Part shown: piece by piece, positions 10,980-24,384 of the stretch
How the letters are laid out: each line of letters opens with the position of its first letter
Numbering within the stretch: the first letter of the stretch is position 1
Assembly (NCBI GenBank): GCA_001465935.1
Contig: LNKV01000040.1
Span: forward strand, 248,001 to 312,000
From: Clarireedia homoeocarpa
Taxonomy: Eukaryota; Ascomycota; Leotiomycetes; Helotiales; Rutstroemiaceae
Reading direction: 5' to 3'
DNA length: 64,000 bases
The notes under the pieces: generated by a model
Seen by the model: only the letters and a program-made list of their open reading frames with translations
Database searches by the model: none
What the model was told of the DNA's origin: nothing
Position numbers and translations under genes: made by a program

Positions 10980-13900
10980 CTCGCACACAGCCCTTCGCAA
11001 TGCGGGGTAAAGATTTGATCGATATGTTCCGTACTCGGTCAAGAAATTGTGTCAAGTAACGTTTCAACTGCCGACCCCACCACTTCAAAATGTCTCTTGT
11101 CCCTCGTTTATCGCGTCCATATTCGCATCATACTACCGGTCAATTCTCTTGCATGAACAGTGGCATGAATCCTGCCGAGTCGCGCCCAAAAGACGAGACC
11201 TGGCGATGGGGCTTGGGGTTGCATACGGATGGGCAAGCCGAGACGGATAGAAACGGTGATGAGACTGCTCCGGCCAAATCAAGACCCGTGGTTGGTCAAT
11301 GGCCATTCGAGGATGTTAAAGACGGCCAATGTCACGTCGGAGAAATATATTTATCCTGGTGCGCGATTTGATTCTTCTTACTTTATCAAACGTGGGCAGC
11401 CGCGAAGCATATCAAAACCCTCAAATCGATGTAGACCTTATCTTCGAATGGCATGATATCTGCGTTTGACAGCAAGCGCACACGTATACCTACCGGTTTG
11501 GAATCTAGGCAGTGACGAAATGGTTTGAAGATATATTTCCGAGTCTGACGTTGGTCGCCAAGGGCATATGCTCTAACGTTAGCCCGAAAGCGAGTTTTGA
11601 TGAGAAATTTTAAACTACTTACTCGGATACCAAACACACTGGTGCTACATACCCGAATCTCTCAGCTCAAGTGAAGCAACCGCAACTCAGAAGAGAGTAT
11701 GCAACGTGTGGTTACTCTCGCCTGGGCTGGTCTGGGCTGGTCTGGAACACGGCCTGTAGTTCAGATGATGACGAACGAGTACCGTCTCCATTTATTCTCA
11801 GCAATTTCACTTCATCTGGTTATGGCCCAGCTTTCTGAACCCCTCGGTCTATGCAGGTTATATGGCCATGGACTACGTGCTCATCAAACTTGATCCCAGG
11901 ACAATCTTGTCAGCCTAAGCTGGGCGAGCAAGCAAGGTGTAACTATCGTGGAAGAGTCGAACACACCATCGCAGTGGTCCTCGTAATATTGATGACAAAT
12001 ACCTACAAACTGGACGGCCTGACTGATGCCCATGTATCGGAGTTGAAAACGACCACCTCTCTGGCCCAATTCAGCTCTGTCTTCTCCTTCCAACTCGAAA
12101 TATCCCCAACTAATCAATGTAACTTCACTTCCACCTCTGCATGACCTCCATCCTGCCATATGCCTGCATAGCAGGCAGTACGCCCTGCCTAGGATTGAAG
12201 CGCCAATTCTGTCTTTAATCCTTCTGCTTTCTGCACATGCACAGCTGTGCGAGAAGTCTTTCTCAAGATCTATAGGTAGGTAGAGAACCAAGTCGAAACC
12301 TTCAAACGGCGAGGACCTAGCGGTGTCGAATTCCTCTTTTAACAAATCCTCCTCCGATATCCTCCTAATCCTATAATGCACACTAAAATCTCTCTGGCCT
12401 CCTTTGCTCACAAGATATGCACACGAACTCTGAGATCAACCAGCAGCCGCACAGTCCGCACCAATAAAGCACTCTTGATCAACAGACTCACTCTTTACTT
12501 CTCTTCCCTTCCCTTCCCTCCCCCACGACCGCTCTGCAGCTAGCATATCCTCGGAAGATAACTCTTTGCCGCGTACTATAGCGAATTCTATTCCATTTAT
12601 CGCAGAAACCTAGAACGGCATTTTTTCTCATCTAACCTGACTACGCCAAACTGTACTTCTTCTTAATTGCCGTGATGTTTGATAAGTAAGTAACCATGCA
12701 GCCAGCCTACTTGCTTAATTATATATAATGTGGGAAGTTGAGTATATACTACCTCTGTGGTTCTAGAGATGCATGCGTTCCTGCCATTATTTTTCATCAC
12801 TTACTCTACTACTTCCACTGTGTATTTTATCCTCTCCTATCCTATCCTATCCAATATAGAAATCTTCCAGCCTTGCCAAGTATACGTGTATCTATGAGTC
12901 ATGATATTTGCATCTAGCTCCGTGGTTTCTTGGTGTTCATGGAAAACAAGCTTTTATGTGCTGTGCTGTGCTGTGCTGTGCTTGCTGTGTTATGATATGC
13001 TGCGTATACATCGCATCCCTTTCTGCCTGCCTACCTACTTCTCATCCATCAGTGCATCTATCCCTCTCTCCCTTCCCCCCACCCTGCCTCCCCCATTTTC
13101 TCTCTTTCTCTAGCCCTTAAACTCTGCCTTTATATAATCCCCGCTATACAATACAATAATGCTACCTATCAGTCGATCCAGACTAGAAGCATATCATACA
13201 AGTGCCATATACATACACCATATACATTGTTGCTGTGCTGGGATGTGCTATGCTATACTCTACTTAACTCAATATTCACTTATTCATCTCTACTTGTGAG
13301 AATGAAGCTACCCCCAGATCAAGCAACGATCTCCAAATGCCAACTGTCCAATTCTCTTCAATTTGTAAGCTACAGAATGTCCTAGAATCACTAATTTTGC
13401 CACAGCTTGAGGATATAAACCTCCTTTGAGCTGCTATGTAGTTGGTTCACCAGATAGATCAGATCAGACTCAAATGCAATCACTTTTCAAAGAGCTCTAA
13501 ATCTCACACTGCTGTATATATCCCCTATGAAGAGTGGCGTAGTGTAGCTTAGCGTAGTCTCTGCTATATATACATTGCGGAGAGGAAATATAAGGGTTGA
13601 GAGATGACAAGATTATAGATGTAGATAATAGGGCAGGATAGGACAGGATAGGATAGGATAGAATAAAAGCGACGAGGGGAAGAATTGGGAGCAGAAAGAG
13701 AGGGAAATGAGAAAGGGAGAGGAGAGGACGGAGAAGAATAGTATAATACAGTACAATAACAATATAATCCGAATCTCATGACAGTCCCAGAAAGAACAGG
13801 GAACCAGGAAACGGGAGACAGGAGAATATGCACATGATAAAATGCATATGGAAGTAGAGCATCGATTCGATTGGGAATGGCAGCGAGCGAAATTGAATAT

Positions 13901-15686
13901 ACATATAAAAGGAGAAGAATACTCATAGAACAGATAGAAAAATCCTAAGTGAAACGAAGAAAGAAAGAAAGAAGTGCCTTATAAAAATCATATTATCAGG
14001 AATAAATTTATTGCATCGAGCAGATAGATAGGTAGAAAGATATATCACTAATACATACATACATACACACATATATATATATATACTATGCAAGAAACCC
14101 CCCCCCCCCCCTCTGCTTTTATCCTATCTCCCAAGATACCTGCTCCATCTCTCGGAAACAGACAAAGTAAAAACCAGTCTAATATATTTGCTATCTAGCT
14201 GCATATTCATCTTTTTCCCTGTACAAAATAACCTCATTTGAACTAAAGAGAACATCATGGTAGTGTGGTGTGGTGAAAGTAGAATGTTAATGTAGAGAGA
14301 GAGAGAGAGAGAGATCCATTGACTCCCGACTGACCCACTCACTCACTGGTTCTGTAACTACTCTCAAGACGTGTGAGTATAGAATATATATCTATCCATG
14401 TATCTATCCAGCAAACTACGCTCGCTGCCTGAATGAGTTGAACCGATTGATTGATTGCCTGACCGACAACTTCTCCCACTCACTCCAGGTACCGTATATA
14501 AAGTAACCTACGAGACGACTCAGACGAGATAGTCCACAGGAAGAAACGTATCATATCACTTCACTCTCTTTCTCTCCTTCTGTTTCTCCATCCTCAACCC
14601 AACCTGCGCATGCGCACACTCATATGGCATGAATACAAACAAACAAATCGACTCATTTACAAACTCCTCTACATAACATCTACCCACCACGCATTCGCAT
14701 TGCCGCGCCTCTCTCTCGCGCGCGCAATTGCACTTAGCATCGGCGATATATCTTGCAATCGCAAGCCATTGAATGTATATAACGAGTCGTGAAAGAACAA
14801 CAAAACATCTTCCATACTCCATACCACACACACGCTCCTCCCCCTTCCATTCTATAAAGAAAGCTATAGATCGCACAGCATGCGCATGCCGAAAGAAAGA
14901 CATCCATCTTAGTCTGCGGCCAAACAGCCAGCTATCTATCTATCACCATGAAGAAATTCTATTAGCTGAGATCGATCAACTGCCTGCCAACTAACCTAAT
15001 ACCCTATCTTAACCCGCGCATTCGTCTTGCACATGCATCCATGCATCCATCCTCCCTTCCTTCATCTCTCACGCTCTCATGGTGAGATGAGAAGCGAAGA
15101 AAAGAGACGACAAAGTATCTGCATACACTGGCATCTTCTACTCCCTCACTCACCTCGCCGCACATATATTTCGATCCATAGTCCACAATCCAAATATGTT
15201 ACAGTACAATTCTACAAAACTACCCCGAATTTACACCCCAGCACAACCAGACAAGAGCGCCCCATTCGTGGATGAATGATATTCGGTTCTACATCGTATT
15301 CGTTTGTGTGGGTAGTTTCTTTACCACTCGAAGCTCGCGATCGCTGAATATGGTATGATGCGATGCCGTTGAGAACGTGCGGGAATCGAACGTGTGGCTA
15401 GTAGTGAGTGATGTGCGAGTGCAAATACAAGTGCAGTTGTCAAGGCGTATTTGAGGCACTTGTTTTCCGTCATTCGGATACGTTGACGAGGAACATGGAG
15501 AGATGCTAGTGAGTAAATAAGTAAGGAAATGGCTGTGTAGACTCGGACGTGTAGTTTGTATTAGGATGTCTGATGTCGACTCGGATTAGTTTCTGCGTCG
15601 TTCTGACGTATCTTGATATCCTACAAGTATGAACAGCATGACATCAAGCAATATTCGCATGCATCTGGGAGACAGCTAGACAAGAG

Positions 15687-16271
15687 CTAATCGCACATCT
15701 GGTGGACAGACTTCTGATAATCAGGCTGAATATACTTTCCATCGTCTCCTCTTCTCTTCTCTCCACTCTTATCTTCCTGACACGTTCGCTTGTAGAGCAA
15801 GATGGACCATTCGGATGCCCAGTTTGAACAAGAAATGGAGGAATGAGCTAACTCGCAATCCACATTCTCATGGAGAATATCTAATGAAGATCCACAGTCA
15901 AAGTGCGCAAGATTGATCTTGAACAGGGCAGCAGACACCCGTTTATTGGTAATAAAGGGTTGCACATCATCGCCGAAATCTACCAGTGTGTGAGATGCTG
16001 CTTGAACAGTCTCAGGGATCGAGAGTGCTTGTCGACGAATCTGAGATGCGGCATTGGGGGAGACGTCGATGGTGAATAGTGTGTTGATGTTCGTGAAAAC
16101 CCAATTATGCTTCGTCTACATGCAATAGGGCTTGGATGAACCTGTCTCCCCGAAGTGGATGCCTAGATGTTTATCGACCAGCTGTCTCTCTGAACGCTGC
16201 ATCGAATAGAATATATTGAGGACATTGATACAATTATCCGAACGTTTTGATGCCGATTTGATAGAGGCTTA
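15687..16271 (-). pseudogene. Broken coding frame, unknown family
   Basis: Reading the minus strand from 16271 to 15687 gives about 194 codons in one frame with a single internal stop (TAG at 16118-16116). An ATG sits at 16202. The upper part reads MQRSERQLVDKHLGIHFGE and the lower part contains FTIDVSPNAASQIRRQALS and ETVQAASHTLVDFGDDVQP. The composition is protein-like, and so long an open frame is unlikely by chance in DNA of this base composition. The stop could come from CAG by a C-to-T change. I see no good intron that would remove it. It may be an old gene relic, or part of a gene whose other exons I failed to see. I do not recognise a domain. Confidence 0.35.
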
Positions 16272-18945
16272 TAGTTCATTGAGCCTTATGAGAGACTTCC
16301 GATTCGTCAACCTCGCTGCTGGATTTAGCTATTAGTCTGGAGGGTAGATGACTTCTACCCTTTACATGCATGCGTCAACTCAACAAAGCATCTAGATAGA
16401 CAGGAGGAAAACACTTCAGTGTTACATGCGGAAAATTGGTCAAGTTGGCAGACAACACGGAGCCAAAATGGTTGAAAGAGTTCAAAAGAAAAATTCCTTA
16501 ACTTGGTATGTATCGAGCCCGAGACCCGATCTGATTGTCAAGATTCGACTTGGACAGTATGAAGCAATCTTGTCTCGACAATAGTTTATCGTAGCGAGCT
16601 ATTCTTAGTGCGACTCGTCGCCAATGTTTGCCAAATAGACGTCTGCAATTGGAGTAGAAAAATCCAGGAAAACCAGTATGTTGCAGTTTCTGAGGCCACA
16701 GCCCCTTTGTTTTCCGATGTGCTGCAGATTCAGGATGTGCTATTCACTGTGACAATGAGAAATTAGGCCGTAGAACGTTTTGGGGCCTGGCTCTCGGATC
16801 CTCGACGTTCTCCCCTTGCATCGAATTTCTTGCCTCCACGTTGCGATACATTAAAATGTGCAACAGGTGGAACAGCTCGAATACAAATGTGGCGGAATTG
16901 TTCCGGAAACCGGGGGGTGTCGATAATGAATAATTCATATCAAAAAGCCATCACGCGCACATCCGTCGAGACAATGTATTGCAACCACCGTCTCACAGCA
17001 CTAGGGTGACTATCTTCAGGTCGCTGAATGGCTGTCAATCTATTGTGGTGTTCGTGGACCTGAAATGTTGAGCCTCTGATGGTAAGGTTTGAGTGCAGTA
17101 TTACAAAAAGGGATCAGTTTGTGCCATGAAACTGCATGGGGTGCTGGGAGGCTTGAGACATCACCAACAGCGGAGTTCTTGAAGACCACCGACGTTTTGA
17201 CCCTGCGTAGATTTCGAAAGAAAATTTCCTTCACTTTCTAAGCCATCCTACTGATTGCAGGTAAGGCGTGCTGTGATGGGGTCTTCGGCTGAAGCTGATC
17301 CTTCGTCGATACTTCCCCACCACAAGTGATATCCACACAATGAATTGAACATGGAATGGGGCGAGCCGCGATGTGCAGTCAAAATGCAATATACCATGGC
17401 TTGTGAACCCCATCGTTCCATGCAGAAGATGATCCCGCAGCCGGCTGAACAACCGTCGTCCCAAGTTGATCTAAACATAGTGCACGCACGAGGTGAATGG
17501 CAAGTGTAACCGCATGTCCCTGTGATCTGGAGATCTATCATTGTGACTTCGAGACTGGTCAATATACGTGGAATAGCACCACCACCTCATGTTGAATACC
17601 TAAATGAAGGGGTACTTGGTGAGAGCTGGGCGTACTTGCACGTTGGAACCCCTGGCCCAGACTTCAGGCAGCAGTTTAAACGCTTAGTTTAGGACCCGCG
17701 TGTGCAAAAGCTTTGTTGGATTCCAACGCCAATAGCATGCATGCCTTCATTCCTTTCGAGACATCTAGCTCGAAGGTGGACTTAATGATGTGCCGATGAG
17801 GGACTGAGGGTCTTTCTCTTTGATATTTTTAAGGACACGGACGATGACTTTCCATTATTGAAGAAACCCTTGTTCTGCAATACAAACAACTTTATGCATG
17901 GATATAAGCTTTGCTAACACTTAGAGTGGCATTTTCGGGCTTCTATGTAAGCCGGTAAGGTCGGTCCGAGGCGAACTTGTCAAGTGCGGCGACAGAATTG
18001 GCAATTTGACGTGAGATAAGAGAAGTACCGGAACGGAGACGAGATGAGACGACCAGCAACCGCCATGAGATTCCCGTTTCTGTCCTCCGAGCGCTCTGGA
18101 AGATGCAATGATCTTCTCCTTGTCCTTGTTCTTCTCCTTCTCCTTCTCCTTCTTCTTTATGATGGTATTGAAGGGGAGGGTCCAGGGATCTTGTAGAAAG
18201 AATCCTTACGTACATTTCTAGCTTGCGGGAGGATGCCGGAATGGTCCAAGATCGACGATTAGCCAACCTCTTTCCCAGATTGCGTTTAACTCATGGCATT
18301 CAAGGATATCGTTGTAACTATGTTAAAAAATACCTCTCAGCACACAACGTTAGTATTTTTTTTTTCTCGAAGCTTCATAGGAAGTTCATCTGGACCTTCT
18401 GCAAGAAGCTGTGATCGGCGACGCCTCATGTTTCATAGCAGCTGAGTCCCCAATGAGGAGAGAGATCCATGGGTTTCACTGCAGATTCGTCTACGTCGGG
18501 CTTTTACCCAATATGTACAAGCTCATGGCTTGAGACTTGACTCAATATGGATATTCATGGCGAAAAGTCTGGAGGCTGAATTGAAAGAAGAATTAGGGAG
18601 GGTTTAATTTGGGTTGAATTTACAGTTTGAGTAAAATTCCTTGGTCGGAGATTTTCTCGGTGCCCCGTGAGCCCATGGCCCGTCACCGCTTCATGAAATT
18701 TTGTCAGAAGAGGTCAAGAGTCGTGGCTGTCATCGCATGAAACTCCTTATGGTCTGTACAAAGTATATCACCTCACCTGCAAAAGCCGACGTCCATTCCT
18801 TCTAGGCTCTAGACTCTAGGGCTCTAGGTGCATGGCCTAGGCAGTCGTAGTCCAGTGGAGCGCTTGAGTAATGAATGTTCTACTCTGTACGTTCATGTTC
18901 CAGTCGTGATCGTAAGCCCATTGTGTGATATGGTTGGCGGTTGGT

Positions 18946-19166
18946 GCTGTGGTGCTGTGGGTGCTTGTGGTGCTTGTGGTGCTTGTGGTGCTGTGGTGCT
19001 GTAGCGCTGTGGTGCTGTTGTGCTGTAGTGCTATGGTGCTGTAGTGCTGTAGTGCTATTGTGCTGTAGTGCTATGGTGCTGTAGTGCTATTGTGCTGTAG
19101 TGCTATGGTGCTGTAGTGCTATGGTGCTGTAGTGCTATGGTGCTGTAGTGCTATGGTGCTGTGGTT
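18946..19166 (+). repeat. GTGCTGTAGTGCTAT minisatellite, about 220 bp
   Basis: A dense array of GTGCTGTGG, GTGCTGTAG and GTGCTATGG/TTG nonamers, with an 18-base higher-order unit (GGTGCTGTAGTGCTAT plus two bases) in the second half. It is the longest simple array in the window and is not part of any open frame I trust. Confidence 0.85.
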
Positions 19167-21828
19167 CATATTCCCGGTTATTTGTCGTCGTAGGAACCAT
19201 CAGCGTCCGTTGGATCTAAGAAGGTAAGACCCCGATTGTAGCTACCGAGATACAAGTCCTTGACCACGGCAGGTTCGCAGATATGGATATGGATGGTGTT
19301 GCATAGAAACGGAATTGCTTAGGGGGCTGCCGGTACCGAAATGAAATTATCTGTGCATCAATAGTAGAACGGAGTAAGGTTATTATTGTATCTGGATGCT
19401 GATATTGCACAATATGTATGCAGGATGTAGTATGTAGTATGCAGCAGTATGGGCGATGAGTGACGGGCAATGGACGATGGGATGGGTGTGAATGGCAGGA
19501 TTTGCGTGATGATTGGGGAAAACAGTCATGGATGATGTTGCATTCCTTTCTCGTTTGAGCTTCTGATCTGACACCAATTGAATGCTGATCAATAAAAAGA
19601 TCACAGATACGTCTCCCCACAAATCCTTCTGGTAGAGGAATAGTTTCTAGAGCGCGCCCAGATCCGGGCGAGATACAGTAAGTACTTGTAGGTGGATGAC
19701 GCACCACAAAAAGAGGTTCCACTCGTTTCCACTCCTGGGCATCCACTCAATCTCCAATCCGCACCCCACCCACACGAATGGGCGACGATCCGGTCGCTCA
19801 TCGCTTCCCACTGTTCATATGGGGACAAGAGAAAAGAGGGATGAGAACAGCCGTTCTGCCTTTTTGCTGGAGATGTGGAATTAGGTGGTTAGGTCGCTTC
19901 AAGGTTCAATAATGTACAAAGTAGCTAAAACAACTATCTGCCCATTTGCTGAGCTTGAGCTGAAAGTCCACCCCCTCCCCGAGATTACCATTTCAGGAAT
20001 GCTCGGGCTTGTTGGAGCGCAGTGGAGAATAGATTGCGCTGTTTCTACCTAGTTTATATCTCTTAATGTGATCCTCATGCTCGGTACTGGAGTCCCTGAG
20101 GAGTTCTTTTGGTCCTGCACATACGACATACGTCGCTTCTTGCATAGGTCGGTCGGTGGGTAGATACCTCTATGATCCCTTGACCTCTGTAGCGACTTGT
20201 ATGGTTCGTCCTTGGTCTGACAAAGATTTGGTCTGGAGCAGGTATGATAGAAGTGGTACTGTAAGCCCAACGGTTTTAAGTCCCATTTCAAGACAATTTC
20301 CCGTACAAGTGGTCACCGACGAGATTTTGACCACGAGTAGAGCATGGCCTTTCATGCTTTATGCACACTATAGTATAGTATGGGACAAAGGCTCAAAATA
20401 ATGACCGAGGTGTTGTATTGTGAGGCCGCCCGTGGTGGCTTTCTGCGAAGAAGCCATTGAGACAAGACAGTCCCTAGAATCATAGCCTATTAATAGGCCA
20501 TGTTTTATGAATAGGTGAGTATACGTCGTATAATATTGTCATGCATTCTTGAATGGAACAGGTCTTTAAGGCATCGGCGATCAAGTGCAAGTCATATATT
20601 TATACATGTGGATACATTATTTATTGAGTTGTAATGATGTCTGGTGAGTTGTGAGAGAGGCCTAGGATATGATATGATACGATTGATGATTGATGATTGA
20701 GTATATGATATGATACGATTAATGATTGGGTATATGATGATTAGAAGATGGCAGGCAACTTATACTTTCAAGGCTAAATAATGGTGCTTTCGAATGATCC
20801 TGGAATGCAAAGTAATGGCCGTGAGTTATTCTCACTCCGCCGCTGCTCACGATAGCTTGCCTTAATAGTAACTCAAATATATGGGTAGCGTCCGGGTGGA
20901 TTTCCGAGAGCTTGGATGCAGGATCCTCAATGATCAAGGAAGTGTATTTTCGCTTGCGATATCTTGATTTAGATTGGCGGAGGTGACTGAGAAGCCAAAA
21001 TTGCAGACTCGGCAAATCCAATCAGGAACATGTCCTACTCCCAGATAAAGATAATGTGCAGAAGTGGTGGAGCCTTCCGTGCTATGAGAAAAAGTTCTGT
21101 ACGAGGTGGGTGTGGATGTGGTAGGGTCAGTTGTAGGTACGGTGGGAAAATCAATCTGGGAACCTGGGTGATGGTGTCCAGATGTGTATGATGGCTGTGA
21201 AAATGTGTTGCATCTTGCATCGATATTTAATCAAAAAGCAAACTCCCACGTGTGTCGAGTGTGGTAGATGGATTTTCCATACATACATCAAAAAATGATG
21301 GTACTCTGCTTGACAATCATCGCGGCTGTGCTACCACACCACTCCCAACATAAACCAACTGCACCTCGCCATCAACATTGCCCAGCGCCAGTTGGGCCTC
21401 CTGCTGCGAACTGGCTGCGTCTGGCTGTCCATCCTCCTATGTCGAGAAGAAGACTGTGGAAGCTTCTGATTGCTTGAAATTGATCGACAATTGGTCAGGG
21501 CTCCGGCCTCCTATGGAGAATATTGAAGATCCTATTAAGTCTGGTTGGTGGGTCAGGTCCTGGCCAGATCCATGCATGTTTTATTTCTTTGAAAAAGCCG
21601 CTGACACACTGTCGGAAAGCTCAGCCCGGGTGACTTTTATCGCTTTCTGGTCTGAAAAGGGAAACATAAGGAAAAGACCGACGAGAACTCACGACTCACG
21701 ACCAAGCAAGTGAACTTTCGGAGTAAGAACAATGAGAATCCTTGCTGGACTTGATGCAGTTGAAGCTTTCCGTACTTCCCAATCAGGACGACTGTTTGAC
21801 ATTTTTGCTCCGGCATGAGATACACCTC

Positions 21829-21830
<2 letters not shown>

Positions 21831-21872
<42 letters not shown>
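21831..21872 (+). repeat. Poly-A run of 42
   Basis: Forty-two consecutive A residues. The hexamer ATACAC lies 9 bases before the run and again directly at its end. Such a layout could be a chance match or a very short retroposed tail (see findings). Confidence 0.9.
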
Positions 21873-21876
<4 letters not shown>

Positions 21877-21929
21877 CAATAAACACCAAGTGTTGTGTCG
21901 GACTGTGCGTGGATGGGATGAAGACGTCT

Positions 21930-21980
21930 TCACGCCTTTGCGCCTTTGCGCCTTTACGCCCCTACGCCTTTACGCCTCTA
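21930..21980 (+). repeat. CGCCTTTG / CGCCTTTA imperfect array
   Basis: About five copies of a degenerate nonamer (CGCCTTTGC, CGCCTTTAC, CGCCCCTAC). Confidence 0.7.
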
Positions 21981-23214
21981 CCACGTTCATGAACACTCAC
22001 TCGCCATGGAAGCACGCGAAGCTTGATAAGAACTGACTGCAGTTGGTTGAAAGCCAAATTCAAGGTTGCACAACCAAGGTAAGGTGCAAGAGGAAACATG
22101 GAGATGGGATGCGCTACCAGTACTAGGTAGTGACTCCATGATGGTTCCATGCTGGGTGCACTGCGTGCATCTCGGCGCGCATCCTTGACCCCTCGATCTG
22201 GTTTAATTGGCAGTGCAAGGAGGATCGCTGTAGCATAGTGCAAATCATCGTCACCTAGCGCTATGAAGCACCTTAGTTAGAAATGAATAAGATCAACCGC
22301 TGTCAAATGCTTTGCCCCTTGACTAAGACCTCCGTCGCTCGAGGAAATAATGACTGGCGCTATTTTTTTTTTCGCTTTCCCTTCCTCTCCTCTTCCAAGC
22401 TCCTGTGTGGCTGCCCGCTAAAATTTTGATCCTGATACTATCGAAAACGAAACGAATCGAATTGAATGAAAGGAGAGACTATGAACTCGCCGACATGCGC
22501 GAGTCGTCAGCACCAAATGTGGATACTCGGGCGCAATTGATTGACAGACAGGTCTATTAGGCGGCGCTACCCGCCAACAGTTGATTTGCGTTCGGAGTTC
22601 CTCGTACTGTTGACGACCAGTGACCTGCTTCTGCTCCTGCATGCGACAAGTTCTTGGCCTTGGGCCTTGGCTCGTGAGAGGTTCCCAAATCTCATGACAG
22701 GATAATCCCCTGCTCAATATACGAACTCCCAACTTCACCAAGGGACTAGCCTGGAAGCCCAGCTCAATCTGTCCCCAATATATAGCCAATCTATGTAAAG
22801 TCGATCCCCAGAACATAATTACCGATTAGTTGGGTCGCTTCGTGAATCTTACCTGCTCGTTGATTCCGCCTGGCAATGTAAATCAGGAAATCATGGTGTT
22901 GGACTTCCGCAGGCTGGCTATCGAAGGAGTCAAGACTCGACTTGGATTTCGTCCACATCATGCCCAGCTGCCCAGTTTAGCTTCAACGGGAATGACCCCC
23001 CGCCCTATTCTGACCCCAACTTCGGATCTTTTTGTTTATCGAACCACCAGCGAGCATTGTCCGTCGATGGTCGCCGGCAGGTTCTGGGACCTTTTCGGTG
23101 CACTGTTTTAAAATATCCTACTGTTCCATCGGTTCCATCGGTCCCATTTGGCCCATCCACCCTATCCAGCCCATCTTTCCCCGTTCTCTCGCTAGCGTGC
23201 CCGTAGTCCATACC

Positions 23215-23262
23215 ATATCCATATCCATATCCATATCCATATCAACACCCATACCCATATCA
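23215..23262 (+). repeat. CATATC hexamer array
   Basis: Five to six copies of CATATC followed by related CACCCATACC units, about 1.1 kb upstream of the Zn2Cys6 gene start. Confidence 0.75.
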
Positions 23263-24384
23263 TCTCGCAGACTAAGATAGACCAGTCAGTGCATTGCACT
23301 AGGTGGTAGGATATGAGCTAGGTGCGACATCACAATGGTAGCAAACGAAGCAGCAAGGATGCAGCAAGTATACCAGGTACTGGAGATATGCTAGGGCTGT
23401 ACATGCGCATTTGGCTGACAGGCTCTAATTGATTCGGTTGGCACCTGTCCAGGGGCTGGATAGGCTGGCGTCGTCGCAGGTTTTCCCAAATGATTTGGTT
23501 GATCTCTTCATGTCTGGCTGTATATGCTTTTTTCAGACGCTCCCCAATCTTCCCTGCCACGGATCTCGAAATCCAGAAAATCATTGCCTACGTAAAGAAA
23601 GTGGTTTGAATCAGTCGACCTGAGTCACCCATTTCGTTTATTGCTCATTATACGTTTCAAAATCAGCTTTCATTGAACTGAACCCATCTTTCCTTGACTA
23701 CTCTCGACATCCATACCTGTGCTATTCCCCTTCCACCCCACCCACCCAAACGTCCTAATCCTAAAATATAGGATTTCCCTACGGTCCTGCTGTGGCGCCC
23801 AGACCTTCCCTCTTATTCGTCCCAGGGCTGTTAAACACTTCCACGACTGCTTATCCCCATCAGAGAACACTGTCGCCCTGGCCTCCGCGTAGAATTGCCT
23901 AGCACAAGCTTGGATCTTCCATACAACACTTCCGAAGCCACAGGTTCCATTCGTTTTATACCTCCCCTCCTGCATTCTTACCCACATACTTGAAGATCAA
24001 TAATCATGGGCTCATAAGTCCCTGTGTTTCCTGCGCACTTAGGATTCAATGCATAGCCTGCCGCTCGACTGTCATTCAACCGCTATTCGACGCCAATAAA
24101 AACTGCCGTAGGCCTGCTCTTAATCCAACTTCATCAAATACCACCGTCAGCTCGCTTCCTCTTATGCATCGGAATCAATTCACCTAGGCAGCTCACTCAC
24201 TCTCCATTCAATTTCAGAGGTATCCAGGTGTGAATATTTGACCACTTCTCATCTGATCTTTCGAGCGACACCATTTCGGAGCGTTTGCTGGATTCATCAA
24301 GAAAAGTCGTGGGATTTTCTGCTATAGATATTTAAAGGCGTTGCCCACATTCACTCGAAGCTGCAAGCGAGATAGCCTCAATTG

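Larger units (their letters stand above)
6851..24384. other. 17.5-kb interval without a convincing intact gene
   Basis: This lies between the divergent starts of the C2H2 gene and the Zn2Cys6 gene. I see many microsatellites (listed separately), pyrimidine-rich tracts at 12.4-13.1 kb and 14.5-15.2 kb like those of fungal leaders and promoters, and one broken coding frame near 16 kb. The longest simple open frames (175 residues on the minus strand at 12411-11884, 176 at 19746-19216) have no motif, odd composition and no splice context, so I do not call them genes. Multi-exon genes or long non-coding RNAs could still be here; sequence alone does not show them. Confidence 0.6.

Noticed and set aside
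11884..12411. 175-codon minus-strand open frame
   Set aside because: No recognisable motif, no helices or domain pattern, no supporting splice or start context; likely chance in a gene-free region.
15340..15420. GGGAATCGAACGTG on the plus strand looked like the end of a minus-strand tRNA
   Set aside because: The T-stem does not pair and no acceptor or anticodon stem can be drawn.
19216..19746. 176-codon minus-strand open frame
   Set aside because: Overlaps another frame on the same strand, has no motif and runs through AT-rich simple sequence.
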